NCBI GenBank assembly: GCA_949152475.1
Contig: OX424562.1
Span: forward strand, 24,738,209-24,802,208
From: Terebella lapidaria
Lineage: Eukaryota > Annelida > Polychaeta > Terebellida > Terebellidae
Direction of reading: 5' to 3'
Length of the DNA stretch: 64,000 nt
Shown: positions 34,582 to 45,480 of the stretch, piece by piece
How the letters are laid out: each line of letters opens with the position of its first letter
Numbering within the stretch: the stretch's first letter is position 1
Position numbers and translations under genes: made by a program
The notes under the pieces: generated by a model
Told to the model about the DNA's origin: nothing
Database searches by the model: none
Seen by the model: only the letters and a program-made list of their open reading frames with translations

Positions 34582-34588
34582 CAACTGC
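34579..34588. repeat. Target-site duplication of LINE copy A, right
   Basis: AAACAACTGC, matching 27307-27316; its first bases merge with the poly(A) tail. Confidence 0.88.
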
Positions 34589-34939
34589 TCGATGTTAACA
34601 GTTCATCAAAATTCATAAAAATTAAAGTGGCTGTTAATGATGAGTGTTGTTTCCGGGGAGAAATAGCTACAATGAGGGACCATTAGCTACAATGATAGGC
34701 CAAAAAAAGTATTACGATTCTTGTTATTCCGGTCTCCGAAAAAGTGAAGATAGAGGTGTCGTACAAACAAGAACATATCGGGTAAGTACTCAATCACAAG
34801 CAACACGGCTATAGAGTGTGTGGGCAATCCGGTTTCAGTGACTCCATCCTTGTCTTACAGAACAGAAAAAAAATATTGATGACAAAGCAAAAAATAGCCC
34901 AGAGGCTTAAACAGGTTACCAGACAATATATGGTTTAAA

Positions 34940-35360
34940 TTTTAGATATTAACCATAAAGTCACTGGTCAAATTCAAGGTCACGCGAATATTCAGCATAT
35001 AGTTTTTCCTATATGTCCACAATTCATAAATGAAGTCGAAGATCAAACTAAAGGTTATCACAATATTCGGCATATATTATTTCTTCTATGCCCACGATTG
35101 ATTCTCAAGTTAAAGTCGAAAACAAACGAGATTATTTTGCCATTTTGTCCAAAGACCTCGAAATTTGGGTCAAAGGTCAAATTCAAGGTCATCACAATAT
35201 TCAGCGTATATCGCTTCCTATATGTGCACAATTGATCCCTAAGCTGTAAAGACGATGATGAGCGAGATATTGGCCATTGTGTGTTCTGATGTAGTAAATG
35301 AGGTCAAATTCAAGGTCATCAAAATATTGGGCATACATCATTTCTCATATATACACAATC
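34940..35360. repeat. Satellite-like repeats with TCAAGGTCA words
   Basis: About three tandem units of roughly 130 bp contain GGTCAAATTCAAGGTCA, CACAATATTCAGCATATA and CCTATATGTCCACAATTGAT. Equivalent to 17650-17995 in copy 2; copy 1 lacks this segment. Confidence 0.65.
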
Positions 35361-38300
35361 TAGTCCAGAGTTGCCAGAAAACCACTCTATCAGAAAGCGG
35401 ACACTTCAATTGTGTAATTTAGTTCAAGTACATGTAGGTCAGGCGGGATCTCAGGAAGTCATACCCATGATCTTCCTAATGGTCATACATTTATTTGGGG
35501 ACAGCAATACCAGTAAGGCTTCAGGGATTGAAAAACACCGGAAGTGAAGCCATGACATCAATGTTACCGAAGACATACCAATTAGGCAAAGAGCAATCAA
35601 GATAGAGCATGTATTGTATACGGCCTTGAACAATAAACAGCCACATGAATTGGAGATAAATTTCCCTGAAATGTAACTACATGCACGGATGTATGAGAAT
35701 CAATAATTTGGGTGTTACGTAGCGCAGTACCCTATCCGTTCAAGTGGATATATAATAGAATCGAACACCTGAAGTCCTATGGACAACGAGACTAGCGAGA
35801 GACAATGACAGGAACACAATAAACCAAGCGTGAGAACTGCCTTTGAGGCCATTAGGTGGCATTCAATTAAGTTGTTGTTGTTGACCATGTGACATCTTTG
35901 GATCTGTCTCAAGGTAACTTCTTTGCATCATGTAATTACGTCTGACGGGTATACTGAGTATATTATACACACATGTGGATGTATCTAGTCGACTACTTGG
36001 GGTTTCAGATGCCTATGGTTATCTGGCCCCGGGGGATCGATGCAGACAAAGGAACCTGCGTTATTTAAGTTTTGTACAAGGGAACTAATAGAATATTATT
36101 TTTGTCCTTATTCTAAGGACTCGCGTTATATCGGGACTTTTTTAACATACCTTTCCAATTCTAGAACTAGGGAAGCGACATTTATTTTGTATGATGAGGT
36201 AAAAAGACGCCAAGCAGAAAGAAACATAATAGCAACAAAATCCAAATACTCTCTGCAGTATCAACGAGGAGGATATAGATAAAATCCACATAATGCAAAC
36301 AATATAACACATAAACGTATAGATACGTATGTAAATTTACAAAAAAAATTAGCCTAATTAGCCTAAGGACTAAGAAAGATTTCGGGACACATTGAAATAA
36401 CTATTTATGACCTTCTATTTGATGGTGCAAATACTTAGGCTCTGTGTTGAATTATCCTAGGATTTTATTCAGGGAAGAAGAGAACGTCGGCAACTCGAAA
36501 ACATACGTTTTGGCACAATGCTGCTTTTTATAAGATGCTTCACATCTTGAGTATGAATGAATCTTACTTTGTTCACATCGCATAACACAAATATTTTGAT
36601 CTGAATTACACGGGAGACCATCGTAACGTGGAATGGATTGCTATGGGTTGCATCATTATATTCTATGTTTGGTAATCGAATATTCCCGTATAACATACAA
36701 GTTTAATCGTGACAATGAAATAGTCGTCACGTACAGGGCGAGTATATTCGGTGAGCGTACCTCACTGAGTGTCAACACCGGACGTGATTGGATCATTTCC
36801 TTATCAATAGTTTTCGTGTATTTGCATCAATGTTGTGAATCAGCAGACATGTTGGAACACTGACAGCATAATAAGGCTGGAATAACATACCGATATGACA
36901 AGGTTGTTGAAAATGTAGTGCTGCATTCATCCATAGATGAAATAGAATGTGTGGGGTCGATCTTGTCTCAATAAATAATAGCATATATCTATATATGTAA
37001 TAATGAAATATGATGTGTCTGAGGATGCTTGACAAAACGTATGAGGAAATGGTTACGACTGGTCAAACTTCTGTAAACGTCAAGGAAACACCTCAATATC
37101 GAATAATACCTCTACCCAAATATAGATATGTCAGCGGGATCAGAGAGTCTGGGGCGAAAGCGTGATTCTATACCGTTTGTTTCAGCAACTTATTGTGTCT
37201 TAAGTGTTTTTCACACTTGTATACGTTTAGGTATTCTTCACTTTTGGATCATTACAGTACGAACCATAACAGTAATGATTCAACGAGCTCAGAAAATTTC
37301 GGTATATCCATTTCGTTATATCCGGCTTCGTTTGTAATGTAATCGAATGGGGAATGGACGGGACCACCAACCTGCTTCGTTATAAGTGAGTATTTCGATA
37401 TATCCGACTTTGAATTAACGGAAGTTTACTGTATGTCAAAATTTTCACTCATCAAAATATAATAGACCGAATAAGTTGATACAAGATCCATACAATTGCC
37501 AATATGTACAATATTCGATTTTAGAAAGGGTAACACAATATGAACAACATTGATATGTTTCCATATATTAGGTTTTACATAAAAGTGTTGTTCACCTGAC
37601 ACCTCAGGTATATAAATCGTTCTTGTTCTTTCATTGAGTATATCCAGAGTACAATGCAATGATCCACGACACTGATTACCACAGTTCAAGTGGATAATAA
37701 TATGATATATGACATGTTGACGCGTGGGTCAGAGTTGTCGAACAGTGCTAGAACATGGGTGTAAGGAGCATGTACCGAATAGATCTGATGATCATCGTGC
37801 ATACCACGTGGAGTACACGTGGAAATGAACGTTTCTGACAAAATAGTAGTGTCTGTTACGTCTCAATCTTGTCCTTGGTTCAGTTGTGGCACAATAATGA
37901 ATGTGAGTAAGAAGAGCGGATGGGGTACAGATATTTTTGGGTACATGACTGGTGAAACAAAGAGCGCTAAAGGATACAGGAAATAGCATTTACATACATT
38001 ATATAAATGGTTTCCCGTCGTAATAAACAGTGGGCACATTCACAAGAATGATCTGGCACTTTGGAATATGACGCCTGAAGTCATGTCCGTCAAGTATGCA
38101 TCGGCATTATATGTATCAACATTTTAATACAGCATGCTAGTTTGGATGAGGCCAATTTTTGAATGAAAACGAAACTCACCAACATGTACATAAAAATCCT
38201 CACCAAATCGCATCCAGTACGTAAGCGTATTTGGGTTACATGATCTTATTTGTAAAATTCAAATTGTCGACTTGATAATCGACTTAATATTTCGATAAAT

Positions 38301-39010
38301 CGACTTACCTATCTCGATAAATTGACTTGTCATCTCGATGAAATGAATATTGAGGAAGATTGTCAACTTTTTAATTTTTTAGATAGAATTCTGGAATCCG
38401 GTTTTCGGTCACCTTTTCGGTCACCTGGAATTCGGTCACCTTTCTATTCACTTTCTATTCACTGGGGTGACAACGATTTGTCACTACGCACGATCCAGGA
38501 AATTCCTTGCTGGAGTAATTGTAAAGACTCCACGATGGCTGTGACATAGCATGCTGATACAGAGCATTGAGGTCATAAATAATATAATTTATAAAGATTT
38601 CAAATATAATACGAACTCAATATTTTCACAGACCCATATCAGTTGAAAGTCACGAAAATTGTATCAATTAGACAAAAGTTCATTGTTTTTTAAAATTCGA
38701 TCAATTATCGGAAAACAAAAACACAAGTACCCCCCATAAAGTTGTATACTCATCCAAATGAAACTATGCATTGTAATGGTGATGTCTCAGTTTAGGAATG
38801 ATATATGAGGACCCAAAACCTCCCCATGCAATAAGGAATGACTGATGGTGTTCTTGATTCGATAGTTGAGATAAATCGGGTGCGAGATATGCATGGGATG
38901 TCCTCAACAAAACAGATTCCTGGTGGAATGACGTCAGTATTCTGGTGCATAAATACTCGCAATTTAGCGAATAGATTGCAACAAAAATTGTTGTCCCGGT
39001 TAGTGTGTCA

Positions 39011-39015
39011 TAATG
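39011..39015. repeat. Target-site duplication of the LTR element, left
   Basis: TAATG directly precedes the left LTR and recurs at 44392-44396 directly after the right LTR. Confidence 0.88.
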
Positions 39016-39737
39016 TGTGAAGAATATCGTTCACGGCCGATATCAAGCCGACTTAAACTGGGTCGTTGTGCAGTGATAAGCCGGCAGTAGTTTTCACTGT
39101 TTATTAGATGCAAATGTTCAATGATGCACTTACTCTAACAGGCCGTTTCACACCTATGTCCGGTGATATTCCCAGTCTATATTTCTATATATATCCTATA
39201 TTATAGTCCTTCGTATATGTCTCACAGTTTACAGTTCACAAATATATTCACCTACTAAATCACGGCTATTTTCTCTGCTATATCCAACACGTCTGTTCAC
39301 CGTGAAAGTCTCTTCTCCACTGCGCGGGCTTTTGTCTATGTCTCTGCAAGTTTTCCCGTCTCGAGTATACGGTGTTGTGATTGGTCATGTATGTGCTGAT
39401 GTGTGCTGATCTCACCGGGAAAGTGGAATTTCCCGGTGTGTGTTCTGACATGTTTGGTCTCGTGCGGTGCATGTTATTTCCATGTGTATGAGTGCAGGTG
39501 TATGAAGGTCAAGGCCGGTGTACTGGGGTCGAATTTTCTGATTGGACGGGGCCGAAGGTGTGAGCTGTTTGACCTGTGTTTGGGGGCCGCCTGGTTATTC
39601 GTGGTTTTGTATGTTTTGTCCAGGCAGTGATCGTGTAGTGGTTATATTTAGCGTGGTGTGTAGAATATGCGTGGGCGAGTTGTCATGGAGATGTGTGCGG
39701 GAGGGGACGGGCGTTTACTGTCACTAAAAATGCTACA
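39016..39737 (-). repeat. Long terminal repeat, 3' LTR
   Basis: 722 bp; on the plus strand it starts TGTGAAG and ends GCTACA, so it begins TGTAGC and ends TTCACA in the element's own orientation (TG...CA). It differs from the other LTR by a 2-bp indel near 39253; I saw no other clear difference. Confidence 0.93.
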
Positions 39738-39752
39738 TTACACCCCTTCATT
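39738..39752 (-). promoter_or_regulatory. Polypurine tract
   Basis: On the minus strand AATGAAGGGGTG directly precedes the 3' LTR, as expected for the plus-strand primer of an LTR element. The call rests on position and purine content. Confidence 0.6.
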
Positions 39753-41430
39753 AATCTACGCCCTCGGAGATTACCCTCCCCGGACCCTACCGTCGCAAAA
39801 ACTAAACAATAAAAAGCTAAAAAGTCCTAAAAGGTCAAACCCCAACACTCACACACACTCGCCGCGCGACAATGTGAAAACACTTCATACAATAAAAAAA
39901 TTCCTAACCGTCAAAATAAACGTCAGCAGTCAGTCCGTCAGCAGTCACTACGATGATACATTTACAAATACATGCACAACAACGAGTATGAGATGATATG
40001 ATATGATTAAACAAAACTCCTCGACATTCTCTAGTAGAATGGACAAATTACACGACCCAGGTGATTACAGTGACCAGGATTACTTCTCCCGTGTCACTAT
40101 AGGGCCGACACGATGCTGGGCCGACAGTTCAGGGTCGAGCAGATCAGCGTGACCAGGATTTCCAAGTCACTATCCTGTGGGGCCGACACAACAGGGCCGG
40201 CAGTTCAAGGCCGAAGTTCGTTACTACTCCTGACCACGTTTGCTGGCGGGGGACGGCGGGGCCGCTGTGATGTGAGGCCGACAAGTTCACTGGGTCGATT
40301 GTGGAAATAGTTCGGGTTTGTTCAGGGTCGAATTCTGCCATGTTTTGTGAAGTATGGCCTTATACTTGTTCGGATCCGATCCTCATGCAGTGTGTTGTTG
40401 TTCCGGGTGTGTGCCGCGAGGCTGGGCCGTCGTCAGGGAAACGCGGGTACAATCCTTCTCCGACCTACCAGGCCGGTCCGTTACGACAGCAGGGGGGTCC
40501 ACACACTGTCCAGTTTTCCGAATGTTCATCTGCCGTCCCCTGGATTACACGTTCCAAAACATATCCTAAATGTACTTATCGACTGTTCAAATTGCTGGGC
40601 TCTTTTTGCCCGACGACTCACTATTGTCTTTAACAGGGGAGATGATGTAGGTGCTGTAAACAGCTACAGGGTCTACCTGCGCTCGTGCGAACCTTGTGAC
40701 CTGCACAGTTTATCGTTCCTTTTCTTTCAGAGTTAGCGCACAGTAGACTAGCGGGGTCGAATTGCGGTTTAGCAGACGACACACAGTGATTAAAGGCTGA
40801 GATATTAATATCAATCACTCACAGGGCGGACATCGTTCCGTTCATTATCAGCCAGTTCACAGGACGACGGGGCCGCTATATTGTTGGGGTCGAAGTTGCA
40901 ATGATCTGGGTCGGTCACACCGCGGCGCTTTGAATATTTTGGGTGATGAATTTGGTGACAGGCCGCATCTTGGCATGATAGCTATGTAGTGACTGGTTCC
41001 CGTACCACTGGGCCGTTCCTCCGAATATTACATGGAGTGAGTAGAGGCTCTGTCGACGCATACTCCGGAACGAATCACACTATCACCTCTTCGACAACTA
41101 AGTGGCCTTACTCACGGTGTGACTGGTTATTATCCTCTTCGGCTGACACATGGATAGAAACTTTGCATGATATTTTAGTTAGTGCGTAACACACGCGGAA
41201 CAATGGTACATGCTATACGGGGACGAAACCAATTATTCACCAGCATCATAATTATGAAATCATACCAAGTGTATATATATCGGAATTGCCTCACTGACAT
41301 CTTGTACATATTAAATGCATATATTGTTATTGTAATATAATATATTATTATTGTGAATGACATGATATCATAGTCCATTAGACATGCATAATTCATTATC
41401 AATGGTATCAATCAGATAACCAGGCCGGGG
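39753..41430 (-). other. Internal non-coding region of the LTR element
   Basis: About 1.7 kb lie between the gag-like gene and the 3' LTR. Pol would be expected here, but no RT, integrase or protease motif appears in any frame. The stretch is rich in GGGTCG/GGGCCG words, for example four GGGCCG-type words between 40100 and 40200. Confidence 0.6.
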
Positions 41431-43603
41431 TTATCTATATCGGGCCGGTCTGCGTGCGTTGCGTTTGGGTCGACTTGGTCGTGCAGGCGGGGGCGTAGCC
41501 TCGCTTGTCTCAGGGTCGGAAGATACCACAGGCTTTTGCCTGCGTGTCTTGCTTGCCGGTTTTGGTGTGTCGGAACTTGATCTGCGTGATCTTTTCCGTT
41601 GCCGATGTCGACTTGGGCCGGATGAAGTCGGAGGTCGCGATTGACGATTTTGGGTCGTTGGCGAGTCAGACTCAGCTGTTTGGGCTGAATCGGTATGCCG
41701 ATCTTGGACTGTTACCTCCCAAGGGCAGCAGAGCTCCTCGAGAAGTCCCATGGGGTCGGGCGATTGATCTGGGTCGGACTTGCTTGACAACGACGTGGGT
41801 CGTACCGGGTCGGAGTAGATGTGGGCCGCTTGGTTGTCACCTTCATCTGGCTTGAGCACATCCGGATGAGGAACAACAGCCATCCGATGAACCGGAAGTT
41901 CTCCGGAACTGGTCTCTGGGTCGGTCGGAGGTGACACCCCTTCATGACGATGATTTCCGCGTGAAGGTCGCCGCGGACGGGGGGCGGACACCCCTTCATG
42001 AAAAGGAGCCGGCGCCAGGGTCGGAGCATGGCACTTGGTGCACACCCCTTCAAGGAGCTGAGGTGTGGGCTGGGCCGGCTGAGTTGGGTTGCCGGTCTGG
42101 TTGGGCACTGACAGTACTTGTACAGTCTCTCGGTCAGTACCCGGACCACTGGGTTGATATGCCAGCAGCTTCATGCCATTGCGCAATAGCACGTCTCTAA
42201 GCCGAAAACATCGCATCCAGCGATGGCCGGGCTCCTTACAAAAAAAGCACACGGCTGGTCGTCCGGGCAGTGGAGGTCGATCACCTGTGATCGGGGCCGT
42301 AGCTCGCAGGACGGAGTAGACGGCATCTGCTCTATATTGTCCGTCTTCGTCTCTAAGGACGTACTGGAACGCTTCGGCCACCCACTCGCGTGAGCAGAAT
42401 GGCACAGAATGTTCATCACATCCCTGCAAGCCGGTAGTATCGCTGTGGGCTAGGTCGCAGTAGGTCGCCGGCGTGGCAGTCGGAGCAACCGGGGCCATAA
42501 TGATCGGAGCCGTCGGGGGCGTGTTAGCGGGGATAGTTGGTGCTGTCATCACGGAGACGGAGAGCGAGGCGGCGGTTAGTGCCGGAGTGTAGCCGGGGTC
42601 ACGTGGTGCTTGTGTGGCCGGTGCCGCTTGGCTGTACTGTGGCGACACCCATGGTACTCCAACTGAGGGTGGAAATACAGCCGGGGGCGGATATCGGTAT
42701 ACCGATCCGTCTGGTGCCACACTTTGGTACACTACTCCATTTTGTGCACCATGATAGCCGATACCTGTTACTTCGTTTGGAACGCCACCATATCCGGTTG
42801 GTGAGTTCGTATAGCCGACATGTGGGTGCTGATATCCGGCAACTGGTGTCGGAGATCGACATGTTGAAGTCGCAGGGTCGGCGACTTGACGTGGACAGTG
42901 GCTGTCGAGGTCGCGCTTGTCGTGAGAGGGCGCGAGATTCTGCCGTCGCGTCGCTGGGTCGTTGCGGTCGTGGAGGCGTCGCGGTCTGGACAGCGGTCAT
43001 CACCGAGATGCTCCCTGGGGTCGATTTTGCATGGCTGGGTCGAATGTACTCTACCACGGTTGGCTCGGTCGGTAGACGAGAGTACACCATTGGTACTGGG
43101 TCGTGTTGCACTGGCGTCATTGACGGCGCCAAGGGTCGGGTTGCCAAATAAGCGCTCGGCGGTACCAGTTCTGTAACACTGTCATTGTCACAGACCCATT
43201 GTCGTATCCGAGGGTCGCTTGGCGGGTGTGTAACCATTGACGTATCCATGGTTACAGGCCGAATGTTCATCGTAGAACGTTTGATACGATCACACACACT
43301 CACTCTTTGACGTGAGCGTGTATAGTCTCTGCTGATAAAGTTACTTCGTAATTTCTGGGTCGTTCTGGCCGGCGTGGCCGAGTACGCCCTTGCGTGTGCA
43401 CTTATAATGTCACTTACTGTATGCAAGGGCGCTAGCGGGTCGTCGTCGAGGAACTCCCCAACCAGGTCGGCAGGCGAAGAAGACGATCTCAGGGTCGAAT
43501 GGTCGCCCATGGCAACTGAGCGGGGGCCGGAAGATCGGAAGGCCGGATTCGGATTGAACGTTACCTTGTAATCCGTAGGGTCGAGCGGCGGAGTCATCGC
43601 CAT
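41431..43603 (-). pseudogene. Gag-like gene with CCHC zinc knuckle (frameshifted)
   Basis: The N-terminal part runs from ATG 43603 (MAMTPPLDPTDYK) and is rich in Pro, Ser and Thr. Near 42960-43000 the reading shifts to the frame that ends at 41431; that frame is open from about 43000 to 41431. It carries GYQHPHVGY text, a Pro-rich stretch, then VCFFCKEPGHRWMRC, a C-x2-C-x4-H-x4-C zinc knuckle of the retroelement nucleocapsid type. It ends in a long acidic/Ser-rich region and a very basic tail (SRHRQRKRSRR and RPSRPKRNARRPARYR). Gag packages the element RNA. One frameshift is deduced; a programmed shift is less likely because both frames look like Gag. The exact shift position is uncertain. 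Confidence 0.72.
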
Positions 43604-43649
43604 TTCTGCCGGTCAAATCGGGGTCGATAATCCGAGACTAGCTCAGATC

Positions 43650-43666
43650 CTGGTCGAACGGCGCCA
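43650..43666 (-). promoter_or_regulatory. Primer-binding site
   Basis: On the minus strand, one base after the 5' LTR, the sequence reads TGGCGCCGTTCGACCA. This is the form expected for pairing with a tRNA 3' end (…CGGCGCCA). I did not assign the tRNA. Confidence 0.65.
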
Positions 43667-43667
43667 A

Positions 43668-44391
43668 TGTGAAGAATATCGTTCACGGCCGATATCAAGC
43701 CGACTTAAACTGGGTCGTTGTGCAGTGATAAGCCGGCAGTAGTTTTCACTGTTTATTAGATGCAAATGTTCAATGATGCACTTACTCTAACAGGCCGTTT
43801 CACACCTATGTCCGGTGATATTCCCAGTCTATATTTCTATATATATCCTATATTATAGTCCTTCGTATATGTCTCACAGTTTACAGTTCACAAATATATT
43901 CACTTCTACTAAATCACGGCTATTTTCTCTGCTATATCCAACACGTCTGTTCACCGTGAAAGTCTCTTCTCCACTGCGCGGGCTTTTGTCTATGTCTCTG
44001 CAAGTTTTCCCGTCTCGAGTATACGGTGTTGTGATTGGTCATGTATGTGCTGATGTGTGCTGATCTCACCGGGAAAGTGGAATTTCCCGGTGTGTGTTCT
44101 GACATGTTTGGTCTCGTGCGGTGCATGTTATTTCCATGTGTATGAGTGCAGGTGTATGAAGGTCAAGGCCGGTGTACTGGGGTCGAATTTTCTGATTGGA
44201 CGGGGCCGAAGGTGTGAGCTGTTTGACCTGTGTTTGGGGGCCGCCTGGTTATTCGTGGTTTTGTATGTTTTGTCCAGGCAGTGATCGTGTAGTGGTTATA
44301 TTTAGCGTGGTGTGTAGAATATGCGTGGGCGAGTTGTCATGGAGATGTGTGCGGGAGGGGACGGGCGTTTACTGTCACTAAAAATGCTACA
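43668..44391 (-). repeat. Long terminal repeat, 5' LTR
   Basis: 724 bp, identical to the other LTR apart from two extra bases near 43905 as far as I can see by eye. An AT-rich segment (TATATTTCTATATATATCC, 43830-43850) lies within both LTRs. The near-identity implies recent insertion. Confidence 0.93.
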
Positions 44392-44396
44392 TAATG

Positions 44397-45480
44397 CATG
44401 CAACTGACACCTAAAATTTATGAATAAATAGAGTATTATTCATATTCATGATTATATCACGTAATTGATTGAAGGATATCCGATATCAGAACATTGTGTA
44501 TGCCAGGCGAAATCGACAGACACTGTTCACGGGTAGACGATGGAAGGTTTCTCAGTATTTAAGTGGAAACATCCACCCTTGCACATAAGCACTGTATGCT
44601 AACAATACCTGATTTTGGGATAAATGAGACATGAATAGTGGTTTGTTTAAGTCAGACAAGCAGTATGTACAAGCAGTATGCATCGTATGATGATTGTACA
44701 ACTGGCATTCTTCAGGTTTTCTTTTCGGGTATTATTTCTTGATGTCGTCAATTATATAGGTCAGCGGCTTCTAATGTTCCACCTGAACAATATTTCCTGA
44801 CAATGATAAACAGTCAAGTGATAGAGGCAAGGAATTCATACTTTGTAGCATGTATTCAATATGATATGGGTGCATCGGTTTCAACAGAAGGTGATACAAG
44901 AAGCTTGTTGTTTAATGCCAAATAAAGTAATATATCACACATTAGTTGATACACGAGTCTACCTACTGTTTAGTTCATCCCCACAAAGCCTAGTGGGTCA
45001 TTAGCTCAAACTCTGGGGAGAATACATTACCTAAGAAAATGTTGGTATTTCACTTAATAACGCCTCTTCATGGAAGTGGATTTGCAGATGAAACTGTCCC
45101 TGGTGTGCACTACGCTGTCTGAACAAAGGATTTCAGTCTGAAGATATTTCCTACCCAGAGACAATGTAGATTTATTCATGCATCATGCACAACAAGTGGC
45201 TATTACTTTGACAATGTTAAACTCATATATAGCAAAACATATATAACAAAATCACGTATCTTTCTATCTACGACGAGTGTTACAAAGTTAAGTTGATTTG
45301 TTAGTCCAGTGTTGACAGTGTTGTTATATAAATACTCATTCGTAAACAGTTGTGCAGATCACCTGCCCAGGGAATATATTTATCTTCAGTTCACTTCTTT
45401 GAGCTGCTTTCATTCGAAACGGTAGCCGACCACATTTAACGCTAATGTATTATGAAATGAAAGGTATTAACATGCTCTGA
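44397..45480. other. AT-rich spacer with a repeat fragment
   Basis: No gene is visible. The part at about 45035-45230 (GTTGGTATTTCACTTAATAA and AAAGGATTTCAGT) matches 51195-51380, so it belongs to the degenerate array to the right. Confidence 0.5.

Larger units (their letters stand above)
22801..38740. repeat. Long non-coding repeat unit, copy 3 (with two large insertions)
   Basis: This copy is collinear with copy 2 from position 14615 onward and ends with the same C-rich tract (about 38730). It is expanded by the foldback element at 22892-24616 and the L1-like LINE at 27317-34581. Without these it is about 7 kb long, like copy 2. Segments 24617-27306 and 34589-38740 hold only the repeat, including TGACCTTGA satellite copies at 34940-35360. 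I see no coding sequence of its own. Confidence 0.78.
39016..44391 (-). mobile_element. Young non-autonomous LTR retrotransposon (5.4 kb)
   Basis: Two almost identical LTRs bound the element and TAATG flanks it. The gag-like gene, primer-binding site and polypurine tract all place it on the minus strand. I found no protease, reverse transcriptase, RNase H or integrase in about 3.9 kb of internal DNA, so it depends on another element. The whole element has a higher GC content than its surroundings and is strikingly rich in the word GGGTCG (plus strand). It is inserted in a fragment related to the large repeat unit (38830-39010 resembles 16865-16950). Confidence 0.9.

Noticed and set aside
39778-40736. 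Pol gene of the LTR element on the plus strand (frames of 65-129 codons)
   Set aside because: No RT, integrase or protease motif; wrong strand relative to PBS, PPT and gag.
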